DNA of 64,000 bases from Pedosphaera sp. (GCA_025359965.1 JANYDC010000125.1:1-64000); one strand, 5' to 3'; positions 8,307 through 17,597 are shown, counted from the stretch's first letter. Numbers and translations are program-made. Notes: generated by a model not told the origin, from the sequence alone.

Positions 8307-9521
8307 TTATTTCCGGGCGATGGTCAGGATGCTGAGAAGGAAGCTGGAGAGCATGCCTTGAACGCCGAGGGAGGTGAGGGTTGCGCCGGGGATGACGATG
8401 CGCATGGTATGGGCGTAGTCCAAGCGGCCGAAGCCGGTGGCTTTCCAAGTAAGGACGGCCCACGCCAGCAGGGAAAGGCCGACGGCCAAGACCACGGCGC
8501 TAATGATCAGACCGCGTTCGAGAGAGAAGAAATTGATGACGGCTTTTGAGGTGGGGTCGGGCGGGTGAAAGCCTTCGCTCATGGCGAAAGCCTTGGCGAA
8601 GGTAGCAAAAAACAAGGCCTGACATCCGCACAGAATGGCGAGGCTGGCAAAGAGCAGGGTGTGTGCGTCGAAAGTTACGCCGCTGATGGATATGCCGGGA
8701 AGAGCCAGGGAACAGCCGAGAAAGCCGATGGCGATGAGGAGGGTTCCCGGGAAGATGAACAGCCACTTCGGGGTGAAGAGCAGGTAAAACCGTAGGGTTC
8801 GCCAACCGTCCCTGAAGGTCTTGAGGTGAGGGGGATGGGATTTGCGGCCGTCCGGGTGGAGGGTGATGGGCACTTCCTCAATCTTGGCCTTGAAGAGGGT
8901 GGCCTTGATGATCATTTCGGTGGCGAATTCCATTCCTGTGCAGCGCTGGTCCAGGCGGTGGAACAGATCCTTGCGAAAGCCGCGCATGCCGCAGTAGACG
9001 TCGTTGATCTTGGACCCGAACCATAGTTTGGCCAGAAAGGTGAACATGGGGTTGCCAATCCAGCGATGGCTGGTGGGCATGGCTCCGGGAAGGACGGTGC
9101 CGCCGCCGCCGGGGAGCCGGCAGCCTTGGACCAGATCGGCTCCGGCGACGAGTTTTTGGTAAAATTTGCCCAGCTCCAGGAAATTATAACTGTCGTCGCA
9201 ATCGCCCATGAGCACGAATTCGCTGCGCGCGTGGTTTATGCCGCCCATGAGGGCATTGCCGTAACCCTTGGCCTGGACGTGAACGACGCGAGCGCCCAGA
9301 CTTTCGGCGATCTGGACGGAGCTATCGGTGCTGCCGTTGTCGGCGATGACGACTTCGCCGTCGATGCCGTTTTCCATGAAGGCCCGCAAGGCTTTGCCGA
9401 TGCAGACCGCGATGGTATCAGCCTCATTAAGACAGGGCATGACCACGCTTAGCTGAGGCTTGGGGCCTTCGCTATGGGGCGTATTGGGAGCAGGCTGTGC
9501 GGTTCTGCTAATCGTGTTCAT
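8307..9521 (-). CDS. Membrane glycosyltransferase family 2, dolichol-phosphate sugar synthase type
   Basis: The 404-residue protein has an N-terminal GT-A domain with PCLNEAD (29-35), ADNGSTD (60-66) and the acidic GDCDDSYN string, followed by about four hydrophobic segments from residue 250 to the end. This architecture matches GT2 enzymes that load a sugar from a nucleotide donor onto polyprenyl phosphate at the inner face of the membrane. The gene is first in a two-gene unit with a methyltransferase and is divergent from the large polysaccharide operon. The start ATG at 9521 gives a short, low-complexity N-terminal tail before the GT domain. The sugar is unknown. Confidence 0.85.
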   Translation of the reverse strand: MNTISRTAQPAPNTPHSEGPKPQLSVVMPCLNEADTIAVCIGKALRAFMENGIDGEVVIADNGSTDSSVQIAESLGARVVHVQAKGYGNALMGGINHARSEFVLMGDCDDSYNFLELGKFYQKLVAGADLVQGCRLPGGGGTVLPGAMPTSHRWIGNPMFTFLAKLWFGSKINDVYCGMRGFRKDLFHRLDQRCTGMEFATEMIIKATLFKAKIEEVPITLHPDGRKSHPPHLKTFRDGWRTLRFYLLFTPKWLFIFPGTLLIAIGFLGCSLALPGISISGVTFDAHTLLFASLAILCGCQALFFATFAKAFAMSEGFHPPDPTSKAVINFFSLERGLIISAVVLAVGLSLLAWAVLTWKATGFGRLDYAHTMRIVIPGATLTSLGVQGMLSSFLLSILTIARK

Positions 9522-10120
9522 TTAAGATAACTTCGCATCATTATGCATCGGACGGGCAGTTTGAGAAGCATTCTCAGGCGGGGGGAAAGATGGCCGGTGC
9601 CCAAGGGTAGGCGAACGGAAGCGGTAGATGCGGGTGGGGTGGTTGGTCCATGTGGGATCGGTGAAGGGTAAAGAACTTCAACTGAGATGGGGACTGGGTT
9701 CGTCAATGTTTTGGAGGGTTTATGCGCGGGATTTCGGTAAGTGATGGTAGCGGTGCGATGACGGCGATTTCGGCTGGCACCGTTGTATGGCTAACCTAGG
9801 AGAGAAGTGGGGTTCAACATACAAGGGGTTGAAGGCAATTGTGGGGCTGCCACCCAGGGTAGTCCCGCACTGGTGGAACAACCGCTTAATTGAACTTCAG
9901 ATCAGGAGGGCCGCTTTGCGGTCTGGGCTGATTGAGGTAAATCCCTTCAGGATTATCCGAAAGGGGGCGAGGTGCCGCATGGGCAGATCGTGACACAAGA
10001 ATGGAACTTGCGAGGAGGGCGGGATTTTGGTTCATTCAATTCATATTAGCCGAATCGCACAGTTTGTGCGTTTGCCTCGCCGCCATAGCGTGCCGGCGGG
10101 TAGGGAGAGTTTTTTGATCC
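9522..10120. other. Divergent intergenic region without a convincing gene
   Basis: About 600 bases between the divergent glycosyltransferase and the GbsR-like regulator. A 68-codon frame at 9787-9993 is possible but has no recognisable domain and I do not call it. The right end carries a dyad (10056-10070) and a TTTTTT string just before the regulator start. The region must hold the promoters for both directions. Confidence 0.5.
10056..10070. promoter_or_regulatory. Dyad CGCACA-N3-TGTGCG, candidate operator of the regulator
   Basis: A perfect 6-bp inverted repeat with a 3-base spacer, centred about 58 bases before the ATG of the GbsR-like gene. Outside the half-sites the pairing continues with AA/TT after one mismatch. 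Placement suits autoregulation and control of the following polysaccharide operon. Binding is inferred. Confidence 0.45.
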
Positions 10121-10639
10121 ATGTCCGAAATCCAGTCCAAGACCAGACTTGAGATGGTCGCAGCGACCGGGCGGTTATTCCAACTGCTCGGGCTGCCGCG
10201 TTCTACGGGGCAGGTTTATGGCCTGCTGTATCTGTCGGATATCCCCCTGTCGCTTAACGTCATGGCGCAGAAAATCGGGCTGAGCAAGGGGAGTGTCAGC
10301 ATTGCCACCAGGCATTTGGTTTCTTGGGGTGCAGCGCGGACGGTGTGGGTGCAGGGATCTCGGCAGGATCATTTTGAGGCGGTGGGGGAGCTTCGTGCGG
10401 TGCTGGAGCAGGTTTATCGCGAAAAGGTGAGGGTCCGTATGAAATCCTCGAGCCAAAAGGTGGGAGCCATACTAAAACTGGTGGAAGAGGATGAGGCCGG
10501 CGGCCAACTGGACAAGAGTGAGGCGGCCTTTTGTCGCAAGCGGGTCAAAACACTGGAATCCATGCATCGTGAGATCAGTGGATTGACCCCCTTTATCGAG
10601 GCATTTTTGAGTTTGAGTCCATCGGAGGTGGAGGTATGA
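10121..10639 (+). CDS. GbsR/MarR-family transcriptional regulator
   Basis: A 172-residue cytoplasmic regulator. The winged helix-turn-helix spans about residues 15-90: GQVYGLLYLSDIPLSLN, then GLSKGSVSIATRHLVSWGA and a basic wing leading to the GSRQDHFEAVGE strand, which is the characteristic GbsR arrangement. The C-terminal part is helical and probably forms the dimer interface. It is the first gene of the polysaccharide operon: its TGA overlaps the ATG of the next gene by four bases. It therefore probably controls its own operon, perhaps through the dyad at 10056-10070. The signal it senses is unknown. Confidence 0.85.
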   Translation: MSEIQSKTRLEMVAATGRLFQLLGLPRSTGQVYGLLYLSDIPLSLNVMAQKIGLSKGSVSIATRHLVSWGAARTVWVQGSRQDHFEAVGELRAVLEQVYREKVRVRMKSSSQKVGAILKLVEEDEAGGQLDKSEAAFCRKRVKTLESMHREISGLTPFIEAFLSLSPSEVEV

Positions 10640-11412
10640 GCTTCACGAAACCCGGGCGTGATCCCAAAGTCTGCATTCTGGGCAGTTCGGTGGGGTTCAA
10701 AATGCGGCCTGCGCGGACGTGCGCTGAGGAGCTGACCTATGGGGAAATTTTGGAACAGAGGGGATGTAATGTTAAAAACGTTTCGCGTGCGGCAGCGATG
10801 CTCAGCGAGCAATTTGGTCTGCTGGACGATGATGTGATCACCTTTTTCCCCAGCCATGTCATAGTCCACTGCGGAGTGGTGGAAATCTGTCCACGTAGGG
10901 TGTGGCGGCGGCCTAATAACGCTACCGTCTTAAACTATTACGGCAACGCGTTTTTTGATGAGCCTTATGTGTTCAGCAACTGGAAATCCAAAAGCCGCGT
11001 TTTTGGGCTGCGAGTTTTCAATGGTCTGACGCGGCGTTTGATGAAATTGCTGCATAAGGATTGGCCTTGGATGGATTCAGACCGGTTTCTGACGGTGGTG
11101 GATGCGGTCATCAGCCGTGTGCTGAAGGAAACGGGAGCGCAAGTGGTGGTGTGTGGCATCACGCCATGCAACGAGCGGGTAGAAAAATCGCTGCCCGGCG
11201 CGGGCGCGGCCATTAATTCCGCCAACCTAATGCTGGCGAAACTAAGCGAAAACAAGGGAAGCCGGATTAAATACTTGGATGTGGAGAGGCTTTTTAAGAA
11301 TCGAGACATCAATATGCTGGCTCCCGATGGAATTCATTTTTCCGCAGCCGGGCATGCGTTGATGGCGGAGCATCTGGCGGAAATGATCATTGGACCCAAG
11401 CCGTTGGCGTAA
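10636..11412 (+). CDS. SGNH-like hydrolase of the polysaccharide operon
   Basis: The 258-residue protein begins with ILGSSVGF, a block I motif in which Ser18 would be the nucleophile, and ends with DGIHFSAAGH (about 231-240), the block V Asp-x-x-His. A central VVVCGITPCN strand fits block III. There is no signal peptide, so it is cytoplasmic or acts on a lipid-linked intermediate. SGNH proteins in glycan loci usually add or remove O-acetyl groups. The gene overlaps the regulator by four bases and lies six bases before the flippase. The substrate is not known. Confidence 0.75.
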   Translation: MSFTKPGRDPKVCILGSSVGFKMRPARTCAEELTYGEILEQRGCNVKNVSRAAAMLSEQFGLLDDDVITFFPSHVIVHCGVVEICPRRVWRRPNNATVLNYYGNAFFDEPYVFSNWKSKSRVFGLRVFNGLTRRLMKLLHKDWPWMDSDRFLTVVDAVISRVLKETGAQVVVCGITPCNERVEKSLPGAGAAINSANLMLAKLSENKGSRIKYLDVERLFKNRDINMLAPDGIHFSAAGHALMAEHLAEMIIGPKPLA

Positions 11413-11418
11413 AAAATC

Positions 11419-12969
11419 ATGGCTCTACCCAAGAAGGAAATTGCGGCGAATATCGGTGGCCAACTGGCCAGCGTGCTCGTGAATTTTTTGACGGTGCCCT
11501 TCATCATCCGCTATCTGGGCCCGGAGGCTTACGGATTGGTGGGGTTTTTCATGTCGCTTCAAGCGGTGACGGCCATTTTCGATTTCGGCTTGAGCACGGC
11601 GGCCAACCGCGAGATTAGTCGTACGCTGGCGTCGTCGAGCGATAAACAAAAGACCTGGGCGATGATCCGCACCATGGAGCTGTTCTACGTGGCTGGAGGG
11701 GCGATCCTGTTTTGCATTCTTTGGTCCATATGCGACTGGATGGCCAGGGAATGGCTTCGTGCGGACAAGCTTTCTCCCACTGATATCAGGTTTTGCCTGA
11801 TCGCGGCGGCTGGGACTTTGGGGCTAAGGTGGCCTATTTCGCTTTATGGCGGGGTTTTGCGAGGGCTTGAGGCGCAGGTGCAGTTAAACACGTGGTTTGT
11901 CTTCTTTGTGGTGGCCAGAGGCGTTGGGTCGGTGCTGGTTATGGCTTTCATTTCCACGGATGTGAGGGCTTACTTTCTGTATCAACTTCTTTTGGGCGGA
12001 CTGGAAACCCTTGTGATGTCCTGGGTGAGTTGGGGCCGGGTGGGAAGGGATGGACTGTGGAAGAGCCGATTTGAATGGAATGTTTTGCGAGGCGTTTGGA
12101 AGTATGCCTTTAACATTGGGTGGGTATCGCTGTTTGCGGTGGCATTGAAGCAGGTGGATAAAATGGTGGTTTCCAAATTACTGCCGCTGGATCAGCTGGG
12201 TGTTTACACTACGGCGACGGTGGCGAGCATGGGTCTGGCGAAGATCGGCACGCCGATCCAATCGGCGGTTTTCCCGCGGCTGACCCGTTTGTTTACTGTG
12301 GCGGACTGGCCGGGGCTCTCGAAAACATTTCATGAATCCGTGCAGCTGATTTCCTTCCTGAGCTGCCCGCTTTGTTGCATCATGATCTTCTTTGCCCCGG
12401 AGGTTTTGCTGGCTTGGACGCACAATGAAGCGATGGCGCGAAATGGTGCGGCCACGATGGCGTTGATGTCGGTTGCTATGTTTTTTAATTTGACCATGAG
12501 TATTCCTTTTGTGTTGCAGCTGGCTGCAGGGTTGACCTGGCTGCCGCTTTATACAAACGCCATCGGTGCGATCGCACTGGTGCCGCTCACGTACTACATG
12601 GTGGCGAAGTTTGGGGTGGTGGGGGGGGCGTCAGCCTGGCTGGTGTTTAATGTGTGCTATTTCCTGCTGGTTCCCCAAGTGCTTTTCCGTCACATCCTGA
12701 AGGGAGAAACTAAGGCTTTCTATCTTCGAGACACGCTGCCGTTCATGGCTCTTTCGGCGTTGATTTTTGTGGTGGCCAGATATTTTGCACCAGAGCAGAA
12801 GGGTTTTATGCCGGCCCTCATTTACGCCGCGCTGGGAGGGGTGGTGTATGGGGTGCTGGCCTTTAAAGTCTCACCCTCGCTCCGTGAAGTTTTGAAAACC
12901 CTGCCCGGCCCCTGGTCCGCGCGCCAGCGGGCGTCCCGCGTCAAGCCCACCATTCCTGGAACACTCTAA
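11419..12969 (+). CDS. Polysaccharide flippase, Wzx-like (MOP superfamily)
   Basis: A 516-residue integral membrane protein with about 14 hydrophobic segments. The start matches Wzx/MATE-like flippases: an N-terminal GGQLASVLVNFLTVPFIIRY stretch, then YLGPEAYGLVGFF and GLSTAANREISR. Its predicted task is to move the undecaprenyl-linked repeat unit across the inner membrane. It sits in the middle of the glycan operon, six bases behind the SGNH gene and 25 bases before the NeuB-type gene. Together with the ligase/polymerase at 21035 it supports a Wzx/Wzy- or WaaL-type export route. Confidence 0.9.
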   Translation: MALPKKEIAANIGGQLASVLVNFLTVPFIIRYLGPEAYGLVGFFMSLQAVTAIFDFGLSTAANREISRTLASSSDKQKTWAMIRTMELFYVAGGAILFCILWSICDWMAREWLRADKLSPTDIRFCLIAAAGTLGLRWPISLYGGVLRGLEAQVQLNTWFVFFVVARGVGSVLVMAFISTDVRAYFLYQLLLGGLETLVMSWVSWGRVGRDGLWKSRFEWNVLRGVWKYAFNIGWVSLFAVALKQVDKMVVSKLLPLDQLGVYTTATVASMGLAKIGTPIQSAVFPRLTRLFTVADWPGLSKTFHESVQLISFLSCPLCCIMIFFAPEVLLAWTHNEAMARNGAATMALMSVAMFFNLTMSIPFVLQLAAGLTWLPLYTNAIGAIALVPLTYYMVAKFGVVGGASAWLVFNVCYFLLVPQVLFRHILKGETKAFYLRDTLPFMALSALIFVVARYFAPEQKGFMPALIYAALGGVVYGVLAFKVSPSLREVLKTLPGPWSARQRASRVKPTIPGTL

Positions 12970-12994
12970 CCAAGACCGCCAACTCAATTCTCAT

Positions 12995-14044
12995 ATGAAT
13001 CGACAACTGACCATTAATAATCAAGTCATCAACGACGACAGCGACTGCTATGTGATTGCCGAAATCGGGCACAACCACATGGGCAAGCTCGACGTGTGTA
13101 AAGAGCTGTTCCGTGTGGCCAAGACTTGTGGTGTTGACGCCGTGAAGCTGCAAAAGCGCGACAACAAATCGCTCTATACCAAGGGGCTGTACAATCAGGT
13201 TTACGACAACCCAAACAGCTATGGGGACACTTACGGCGCGCATCGCGAGGCGCTGGAGTTTGGCAGGGCGGAATACCTGGAGCTGGCGGCCTATGCCAAG
13301 GAGCTGGGAGTGACCTTCTTCTCCACGGCGTTTGATTTCAAGAGCGCTGATTTCCTTTCCGAGCTGGAGATGCCGTTGTACAAGATTGCCTCGGGCGATC
13401 TGAAAAATGTGCCATTGTTGCGCTATGTGGCCAAGTTCAAAAAGCCCATGATCATCAGTACCGGCGGGGCTTCGTTGGAGGATGTGAAGCGTGCGTACCA
13501 TGAAATCATGGCCATCAATCCGCAGTTGGCCATTTTACAATGCACCGCAGCTTATCCCTGTGAATTCAATGAGTTGAATCTGCGGGTCATGTCCACTTAT
13601 CGCGAGCAGTTCCCCGACGCCACCATCGGTTTGTCAGACCACGACAACGGCATCGCCATGTCGGTCGCAGCGTATGTGCTGGGATGCCGTGTGATCGAGA
13701 AACATTTCACCCTCAACCGAGCTAATCGCGGCACAGACCATGCCTTCTCCCTGGAACCCGAGGGCATGCGGAAAATGGTGCGCGATCTTCGCCGCACGCG
13801 GGTGGCTCTTGGCGACGGGGTCAAGCGGACCTTCCCCAACGAGGTCAAGCCACTGTCCAAGATGGCAAAGTCCGTCCGGGCGGTCCGCGATCTGCCCGCC
13901 GGCCAGGTGCTTTCGTGGAACGATATCGCGCTCAAATCGCCGGGCGACGGCCTGCCACCTTACGAGGTGGACCGCATGCTGGGCAAAAAGCTGGTCAAAC
14001 CGATGGCGGAGGATGATCTCATCCAGTTTGATAACCTCGCCTGA
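12995..14044 (+). CDS. neuB: NeuB-type nonulosonic acid synthase
   Basis: The 349-residue enzyme has a TIM-barrel NeuB domain with the signature EIGHNHMG (23-30), DAVKLQK, the STAFD box and IEKHFTLN, then a C-terminal SAF/antifreeze-like domain (about 285-345). The family condenses phosphoenolpyruvate with a hexosamine, hexose or their 6-phosphate to give a nine-carbon keto-acid. The immediate neighbour is a KdsC-like phosphatase and a CMP-sugar synthetase follows further down; this set resembles the three-enzyme route to KDN or Neu5Ac through a 9-phosphate. No UDP-GlcNAc epimerase gene is in the window. The exact sugar cannot be read from the sequence. Confidence 0.88.
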   Translation: MNRQLTINNQVINDDSDCYVIAEIGHNHMGKLDVCKELFRVAKTCGVDAVKLQKRDNKSLYTKGLYNQVYDNPNSYGDTYGAHREALEFGRAEYLELAAYAKELGVTFFSTAFDFKSADFLSELEMPLYKIASGDLKNVPLLRYVAKFKKPMIISTGGASLEDVKRAYHEIMAINPQLAILQCTAAYPCEFNELNLRVMSTYREQFPDATIGLSDHDNGIAMSVAAYVLGCRVIEKHFTLNRANRGTDHAFSLEPEGMRKMVRDLRRTRVALGDGVKRTFPNEVKPLSKMAKSVRAVRDLPAGQVLSWNDIALKSPGDGLPPYEVDRMLGKKLVKPMAEDDLIQFDNLA

Positions 14045-14054
14045 GCCCGGGAAT

Positions 14055-14561
14055 ATGGCTAAATTCCTTCCTTATCCTGAGGTCATTCCACAGGTGCGCC
14101 TGCTGGTCTTGGATTTCGACGGCGTGTTGACCGACAACGCCGTCTATGTTTCACAGGATGGTGTTGAGATGGTCCGCTGCTGGCGGAGCGACGGGCTTGG
14201 GCTCGCCCAACTGCCGGGCATTGGCATTGATGTGCTGGTCGTTTCGACCGAGGTAAACCCAGTGGTCAGCGTGCGCTGCCGCAAGCTGAAACTGACCTGT
14301 GTGCAGGGGGTGGAGGACAAGGTTGCGAAGTTGGGCCAGATACTGATCGAACGCGGTCTTGAGTGGCGAGACGTGGCCTACATGGGCAACGATATCAACG
14401 ACGAAGGCTGTCTCAAACTGGCATCTTTGCCCATTGTTCCCCAAGATGCGCATCGGGCGGTTGTGCCTCTGGCGTTATGGAGGACCGAGGCGCGGGGTGG
14501 GTATGGAGCAGTGCGCGAGGTCTGCGACGAAATGATCAGAGTGAGGAGCAAGCAGAGATGA
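14055..14561 (+). CDS. KdsC-like HAD phosphatase (nonulosonate 9-phosphate phosphatase candidate)
   Basis: I place the start at ATG 14055, ten bases after the NeuB stop, giving 168 residues; a longer frame begins inside neuB and is unlikely. HAD motif I is LDFDGVLTDN and motif IV is MGNDINDEGC, as in the cap-less C0 subfamily that includes Kdo-8-phosphate and KDN-9-phosphate phosphatases. These work as tetramers and remove the phosphate from the acid formed by a KdsA or NeuB enzyme. Placement right after NeuB points to a nonulosonate 9-phosphate. The last four bases overlap the SDR gene (ATGA). Confidence 0.85.
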   Translation: MAKFLPYPEVIPQVRLLVLDFDGVLTDNAVYVSQDGVEMVRCWRSDGLGLAQLPGIGIDVLVVSTEVNPVVSVRCRKLKLTCVQGVEDKVAKLGQILIERGLEWRDVAYMGNDINDEGCLKLASLPIVPQDAHRAVVPLALWRTEARGGYGAVREVCDEMIRVRSKQR

Positions 14562-15370
14562 GCGACACGTTGTTCTCGGTGGAAGGAAAAGTGGCGGTGG
14601 TGACCGGCGGGCTTGGCCAGCTGGGCCGGCAGTTCTGCCTGTCACTCGTCGCACGCAAGGCGCGCGTGGTCTGCATGGACCGGAGAACTCCGGCCGAGCT
14701 GGTGGAAATGAAGTTCGGTGCGCTGGCTGAGAAGATGATGTTTATCGAGGCCGACGTCACCAAACGTGAATCATTGGAGGACGCGCTCAAGGCCATCGAG
14801 GCGAAGTTCGGCACTCCTGAAATTCTCGTCAACAATGCCGGGCTGGATTCCCCGCCGGGAGCTCCTGCCTCGGAGACGGGGCCTTTTGAGGAATATCCTG
14901 AGTCCTCATGGGACAAGGTGATGGAGGTTAATCTGAAGGGAGTATTTCTCTGCTGCCAGGTTTTCGGTGGTGCGATGGCGAAGGCCAGCCGCGGCTCGAT
15001 CATTAACATCAGCTCAATTTACGGTGTGGTCTCGCCGGATCAACGAATTTACGAGTTCCGCCGCAAGGAAGGGGTGGCCTTCAACAAACCGGTGGCGTAC
15101 TCGGCCTCCAAATCGGGCATTTTAAACCTGACCCGTTATCTGGCCACGTATTGGGCACCCAAGGGCGTGCGGGTGAACACACTGACCTTTGCCGGAGTGG
15201 CCAACAACCAGCCAGCGGAGTTTTTGGCTGGCTACGAGCCTAAGGTGCCGCTGGGCCGCATGGCGCGAGAGGATGAATACAACGGGGCCATTATTTTTCT
15301 TTCCTCGGATGCGTCGTCGTATATGACGGGTTCGAACATGATTTTGGATGGCGGGTTCACCGCCTGGTAA
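14558..15370 (+). CDS. PtmA-like short-chain dehydrogenase/reductase
   Basis: The start ATG at 14558 overlaps the previous stop and gives 270 residues. NAD(P) binding is shown by TGGLGQLGR, followed by NNAG, the Ser of INISSIYG and YSASK with the catalytic Tyr and Lys. The SSIYGVVSPD segment and the NLTRYLATYW region resemble PtmA-type reductases found in legionaminate/flagellin glycosylation loci. The reaction in those pathways is not fully settled, and here the substrate is unknown. It could modify a precursor or the finished nonulosonic acid. The gene lies inside the operon, eight bases before the aldehyde dehydrogenase. Confidence 0.8.
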   Translation: MSDTLFSVEGKVAVVTGGLGQLGRQFCLSLVARKARVVCMDRRTPAELVEMKFGALAEKMMFIEADVTKRESLEDALKAIEAKFGTPEILVNNAGLDSPPGAPASETGPFEEYPESSWDKVMEVNLKGVFLCCQVFGGAMAKASRGSIINISSIYGVVSPDQRIYEFRRKEGVAFNKPVAYSASKSGILNLTRYLATYWAPKGVRVNTLTFAGVANNQPAEFLAGYEPKVPLGRMAREDEYNGAIIFLSSDASSYMTGSNMILDGGFTAW

Positions 15371-15378
15371 TTTTTGAT

Positions 15379-16845
15379 ATGCCAACGCTCCCTTCGCTTC
15401 TGCCCAACTGGATTGGCGGCCAACAAACCTTGGCAGCCAGCAATGAGTCTTTCGACAAGCTCAAACCGCACGACGGCACTTCATATTGCCGCGTCACGCG
15501 CTCGGGCCAACCGGAGATTGATGCCGCTGTAGCGGCCGCGCGTGCTGCGCAAGTGGCGTGGGCGGATACGCCGGCGGTGAAGCGCGGTGAGATCCTGCAC
15601 GAGATTGTGCTGCGGATGAAGGCGGCGACCGATGAAATAGCCCGGGTCGTGGCCGATGAGACCGGCAAATCATTTAAGGACGCCAAGGGGGAAACGGGCG
15701 GCGCAATTCAGTTGGGCTTGTTCTATGCCAGCGAAGGTCAGCGGCTTTACGGTCGCACCACCACGAGTGGGACGCCTTATAAATACGCCATGACCGTGCG
15801 GCAGCCTATCGGAGTGGCCGGATTGATAATCGCGGCGAACACGCCGATCGCGAATGTGGCGTGGAAGGTTTTTCCGGCGCTGATATGCGGCAATGCCGTC
15901 GTTCTCAAAGCAGCAGAGGATACCCCGGCCACCTCGTGGCTCTTCGCCAAACTTGCGCATGAGGCTGGATTGCCGGCGGGGGTTCTGAATGTGGTGCAGG
16001 GTCTTGGTTCGGAGGCGGGAGCCGCATTGGTGGCGCATCCGCAGGTTGGGGTGGTGAGTTTCACTGGTTCGACCGCGGTAGGTAAACTGATCCATCAACA
16101 GGTGGGCGCTCGTTTGGCACGTCTTTCGCTTGAGTTGGGCGGCAAAAACGCCTTGGTTGTTTGTGACGATGCCGATTTGGATCGTGCGGTCACGTGGTCT
16201 CTTCTCTCCGCTTTCAGCAATGCCGGCCAACGTTGCGCGGCAGGCAGCCGGTTCATTATTTTTGAAAGTGTGTACGACCGCTTTAAGGAACTGCTTTTGA
16301 AGCGGACGGCTCAACTGAAAGTGGGTCCGGCCGACACGGATGATCTCGGGCCGGTGATTAACGAACGCCAGCTTAACAACATGGTTCGCAGCGTTAGTCA
16401 GGCTGTGGAAGGAGGCGGATGCCTGCTTTCCGGAGGGGGACGTTTGAACGACGAAGCCCATGCCAAGGGCTTTTACATGAGTCCCACTTTGCTGGAAGGG
16501 ATTGATCCCCAAGCTGAGATTTCGTGCCGAGAGTTGTTTGGGCCTGTCGCTATTCTCTACAAAGTACGGGATTTTGATGAGGCTCTGGCTCTGACCAACA
16601 ATTCGCCTTACGGCCTGACTGCCTGCATTCACACCAAGAATTTTCACCGGGCCACCAGATTCTGCGAAAAAGTGCAGACTGGTGTTGCTGTCGTAAACGC
16701 GGGAACGTTTGGCAGCGAGCCGCACATGCCTTTTGGCGGTACCAAGCTCTCCGGCAATGGCTCACGCGAGCCGGGCACCGAGGCTCTTAACATCTATTCA
16801 GAGCTTAAGGATATTTACCTCAACATCGACCCCGCCCAACTTTGA
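15379..16845 (+). CDS. NAD(P)-dependent aldehyde dehydrogenase
   Basis: A 488-residue ALDH-superfamily enzyme with the LELGGKN box containing the general base Glu252 and the catalytic Cys286 in NAGQRCAAGS. Also present are the cofactor-binding FTGST motif and the C-terminal MPFGGTKLSGNGSREPG region. It oxidises an aldehyde to an acid. ALDH is not part of the known Neu, Leg, Pse or KDN routes, so its presence between an SDR and the CMP-sugar synthetase suggests an unusual precursor or a modified product. It may also simply be a catabolic helper in the operon. The stop overlaps the next gene's TTG start. Confidence 0.88.
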   Translation: MPTLPSLLPNWIGGQQTLAASNESFDKLKPHDGTSYCRVTRSGQPEIDAAVAAARAAQVAWADTPAVKRGEILHEIVLRMKAATDEIARVVADETGKSFKDAKGETGGAIQLGLFYASEGQRLYGRTTTSGTPYKYAMTVRQPIGVAGLIIAANTPIANVAWKVFPALICGNAVVLKAAEDTPATSWLFAKLAHEAGLPAGVLNVVQGLGSEAGAALVAHPQVGVVSFTGSTAVGKLIHQQVGARLARLSLELGGKNALVVCDDADLDRAVTWSLLSAFSNAGQRCAAGSRFIIFESVYDRFKELLLKRTAQLKVGPADTDDLGPVINERQLNNMVRSVSQAVEGGGCLLSGGGRLNDEAHAKGFYMSPTLLEGIDPQAEISCRELFGPVAILYKVRDFDEALALTNNSPYGLTACIHTKNFHRATRFCEKVQTGVAVVNAGTFGSEPHMPFGGTKLSGNGSREPGTEALNIYSELKDIYLNIDPAQL

Positions 16846-17576
16846 AGCCAGACATCATTGCCCTCATTCCAGCGCGCGCCGGTTCCAAGCGGGTTCCGGG
16901 AAAGAACGTGCGCGTTCTCGGCGGGCATCCGTTGATAGCATACACTATTTGTGCCGCCCTGGATTCGGGCATTTTTTCGCGAGTGATTGTGTCCACGGAT
17001 TCGGAGGATGTGGCGCAGCTCTGCCGTGGTTACGGGGCGGAAATTCCATTTCTGCGGCCTGCCGAATTCTCGGGCGACACTTCGCCGGACATCGAGTGGC
17101 TGCATTACACTTTGGGCCGCCTTAAAGAGGAGGGTCGTCTTCCTGAGGCTTTTTCGCTGCTCCGGCCGACCAGCCCCTTCCGTCTGCCTGCCACCATCCA
17201 GCGTGCCTGGGCTCAGTTTCAATCAATCGAAGCTGATTCATTGCGGGCGGTGGAGCTCTGCCGACAGCACCCGGGTAAAATGTGGGTCATGGAAGGCGCC
17301 TTGATGAAACCCCTCATGAACGATGGCGGCAAGAATCCGCCGTGGCATAGTACGCCTTATCAGGCACTGCCGGTGGTTTACGCCCAGAACGCGAGCTTGG
17401 AAATCGCCTGGAGCAAGGTGGTTTTGGAAGGCGGCACCATTGCGGGAAAGCGTGTCATCCCATTCATCACCCACGAAACCGAGGGATTCGATATCAACAA
17501 GCAGGACGACTGGATGCTTGCTGAGGTTTTACTTGAACGTGGCATGGCCACCCTTCCCGCTGTACGCACTATTTAA
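16842..17576 (+). CDS. neuA: CMP-nonulosonate synthetase (acylneuraminate cytidylyltransferase)
   Basis: The 244-residue protein shows the cytidylyltransferase motif IPARAGSKRVPGKN (9-22), STDSEDVA, the LLRPTSPFR segment and DINKQDDW near the C-terminus. It activates a nonulosonic acid with CTP, releasing pyrophosphate, so that a transferase can use it. The start is a TTG that overlaps the TGA of the ALDH gene by three bases (TTGA), so translation is probably coupled. It sits four genes after neuB and before the transketolase. Distinguishing NeuA, PseF and LegF types is not possible by eye. Confidence 0.87.
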   Translation: MKPDIIALIPARAGSKRVPGKNVRVLGGHPLIAYTICAALDSGIFSRVIVSTDSEDVAQLCRGYGAEIPFLRPAEFSGDTSPDIEWLHYTLGRLKEEGRLPEAFSLLRPTSPFRLPATIQRAWAQFQSIEADSLRAVELCRQHPGKMWVMEGALMKPLMNDGGKNPPWHSTPYQALPVVYAQNASLEIAWSKVVLEGGTIAGKRVIPFITHETEGFDINKQDDWMLAEVLLERGMATLPAVRTI

Positions 17577-17597
17577 CCCATCAGGGACACACATCTC

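Noticed and set aside
7704-8549. 281-codon plus-strand open frame over the methyltransferase and glycosyltransferase genes
   Set aside because: Shadow of the GC-rich minus-strand genes, spanning the join between them, with low-complexity Gly/Ala/Glu composition.
9787-9993. 68-codon open frame in the divergent intergenic region
   Set aside because: No recognisable domain and only a TTAACC-type context; it could be chance in a 600-base gap.
15670-16725. 351-codon minus-strand open frame inside the aldehyde dehydrogenase gene
   Set aside because: Antisense to a full-length enzyme with all active-site motifs; product shows no domain.
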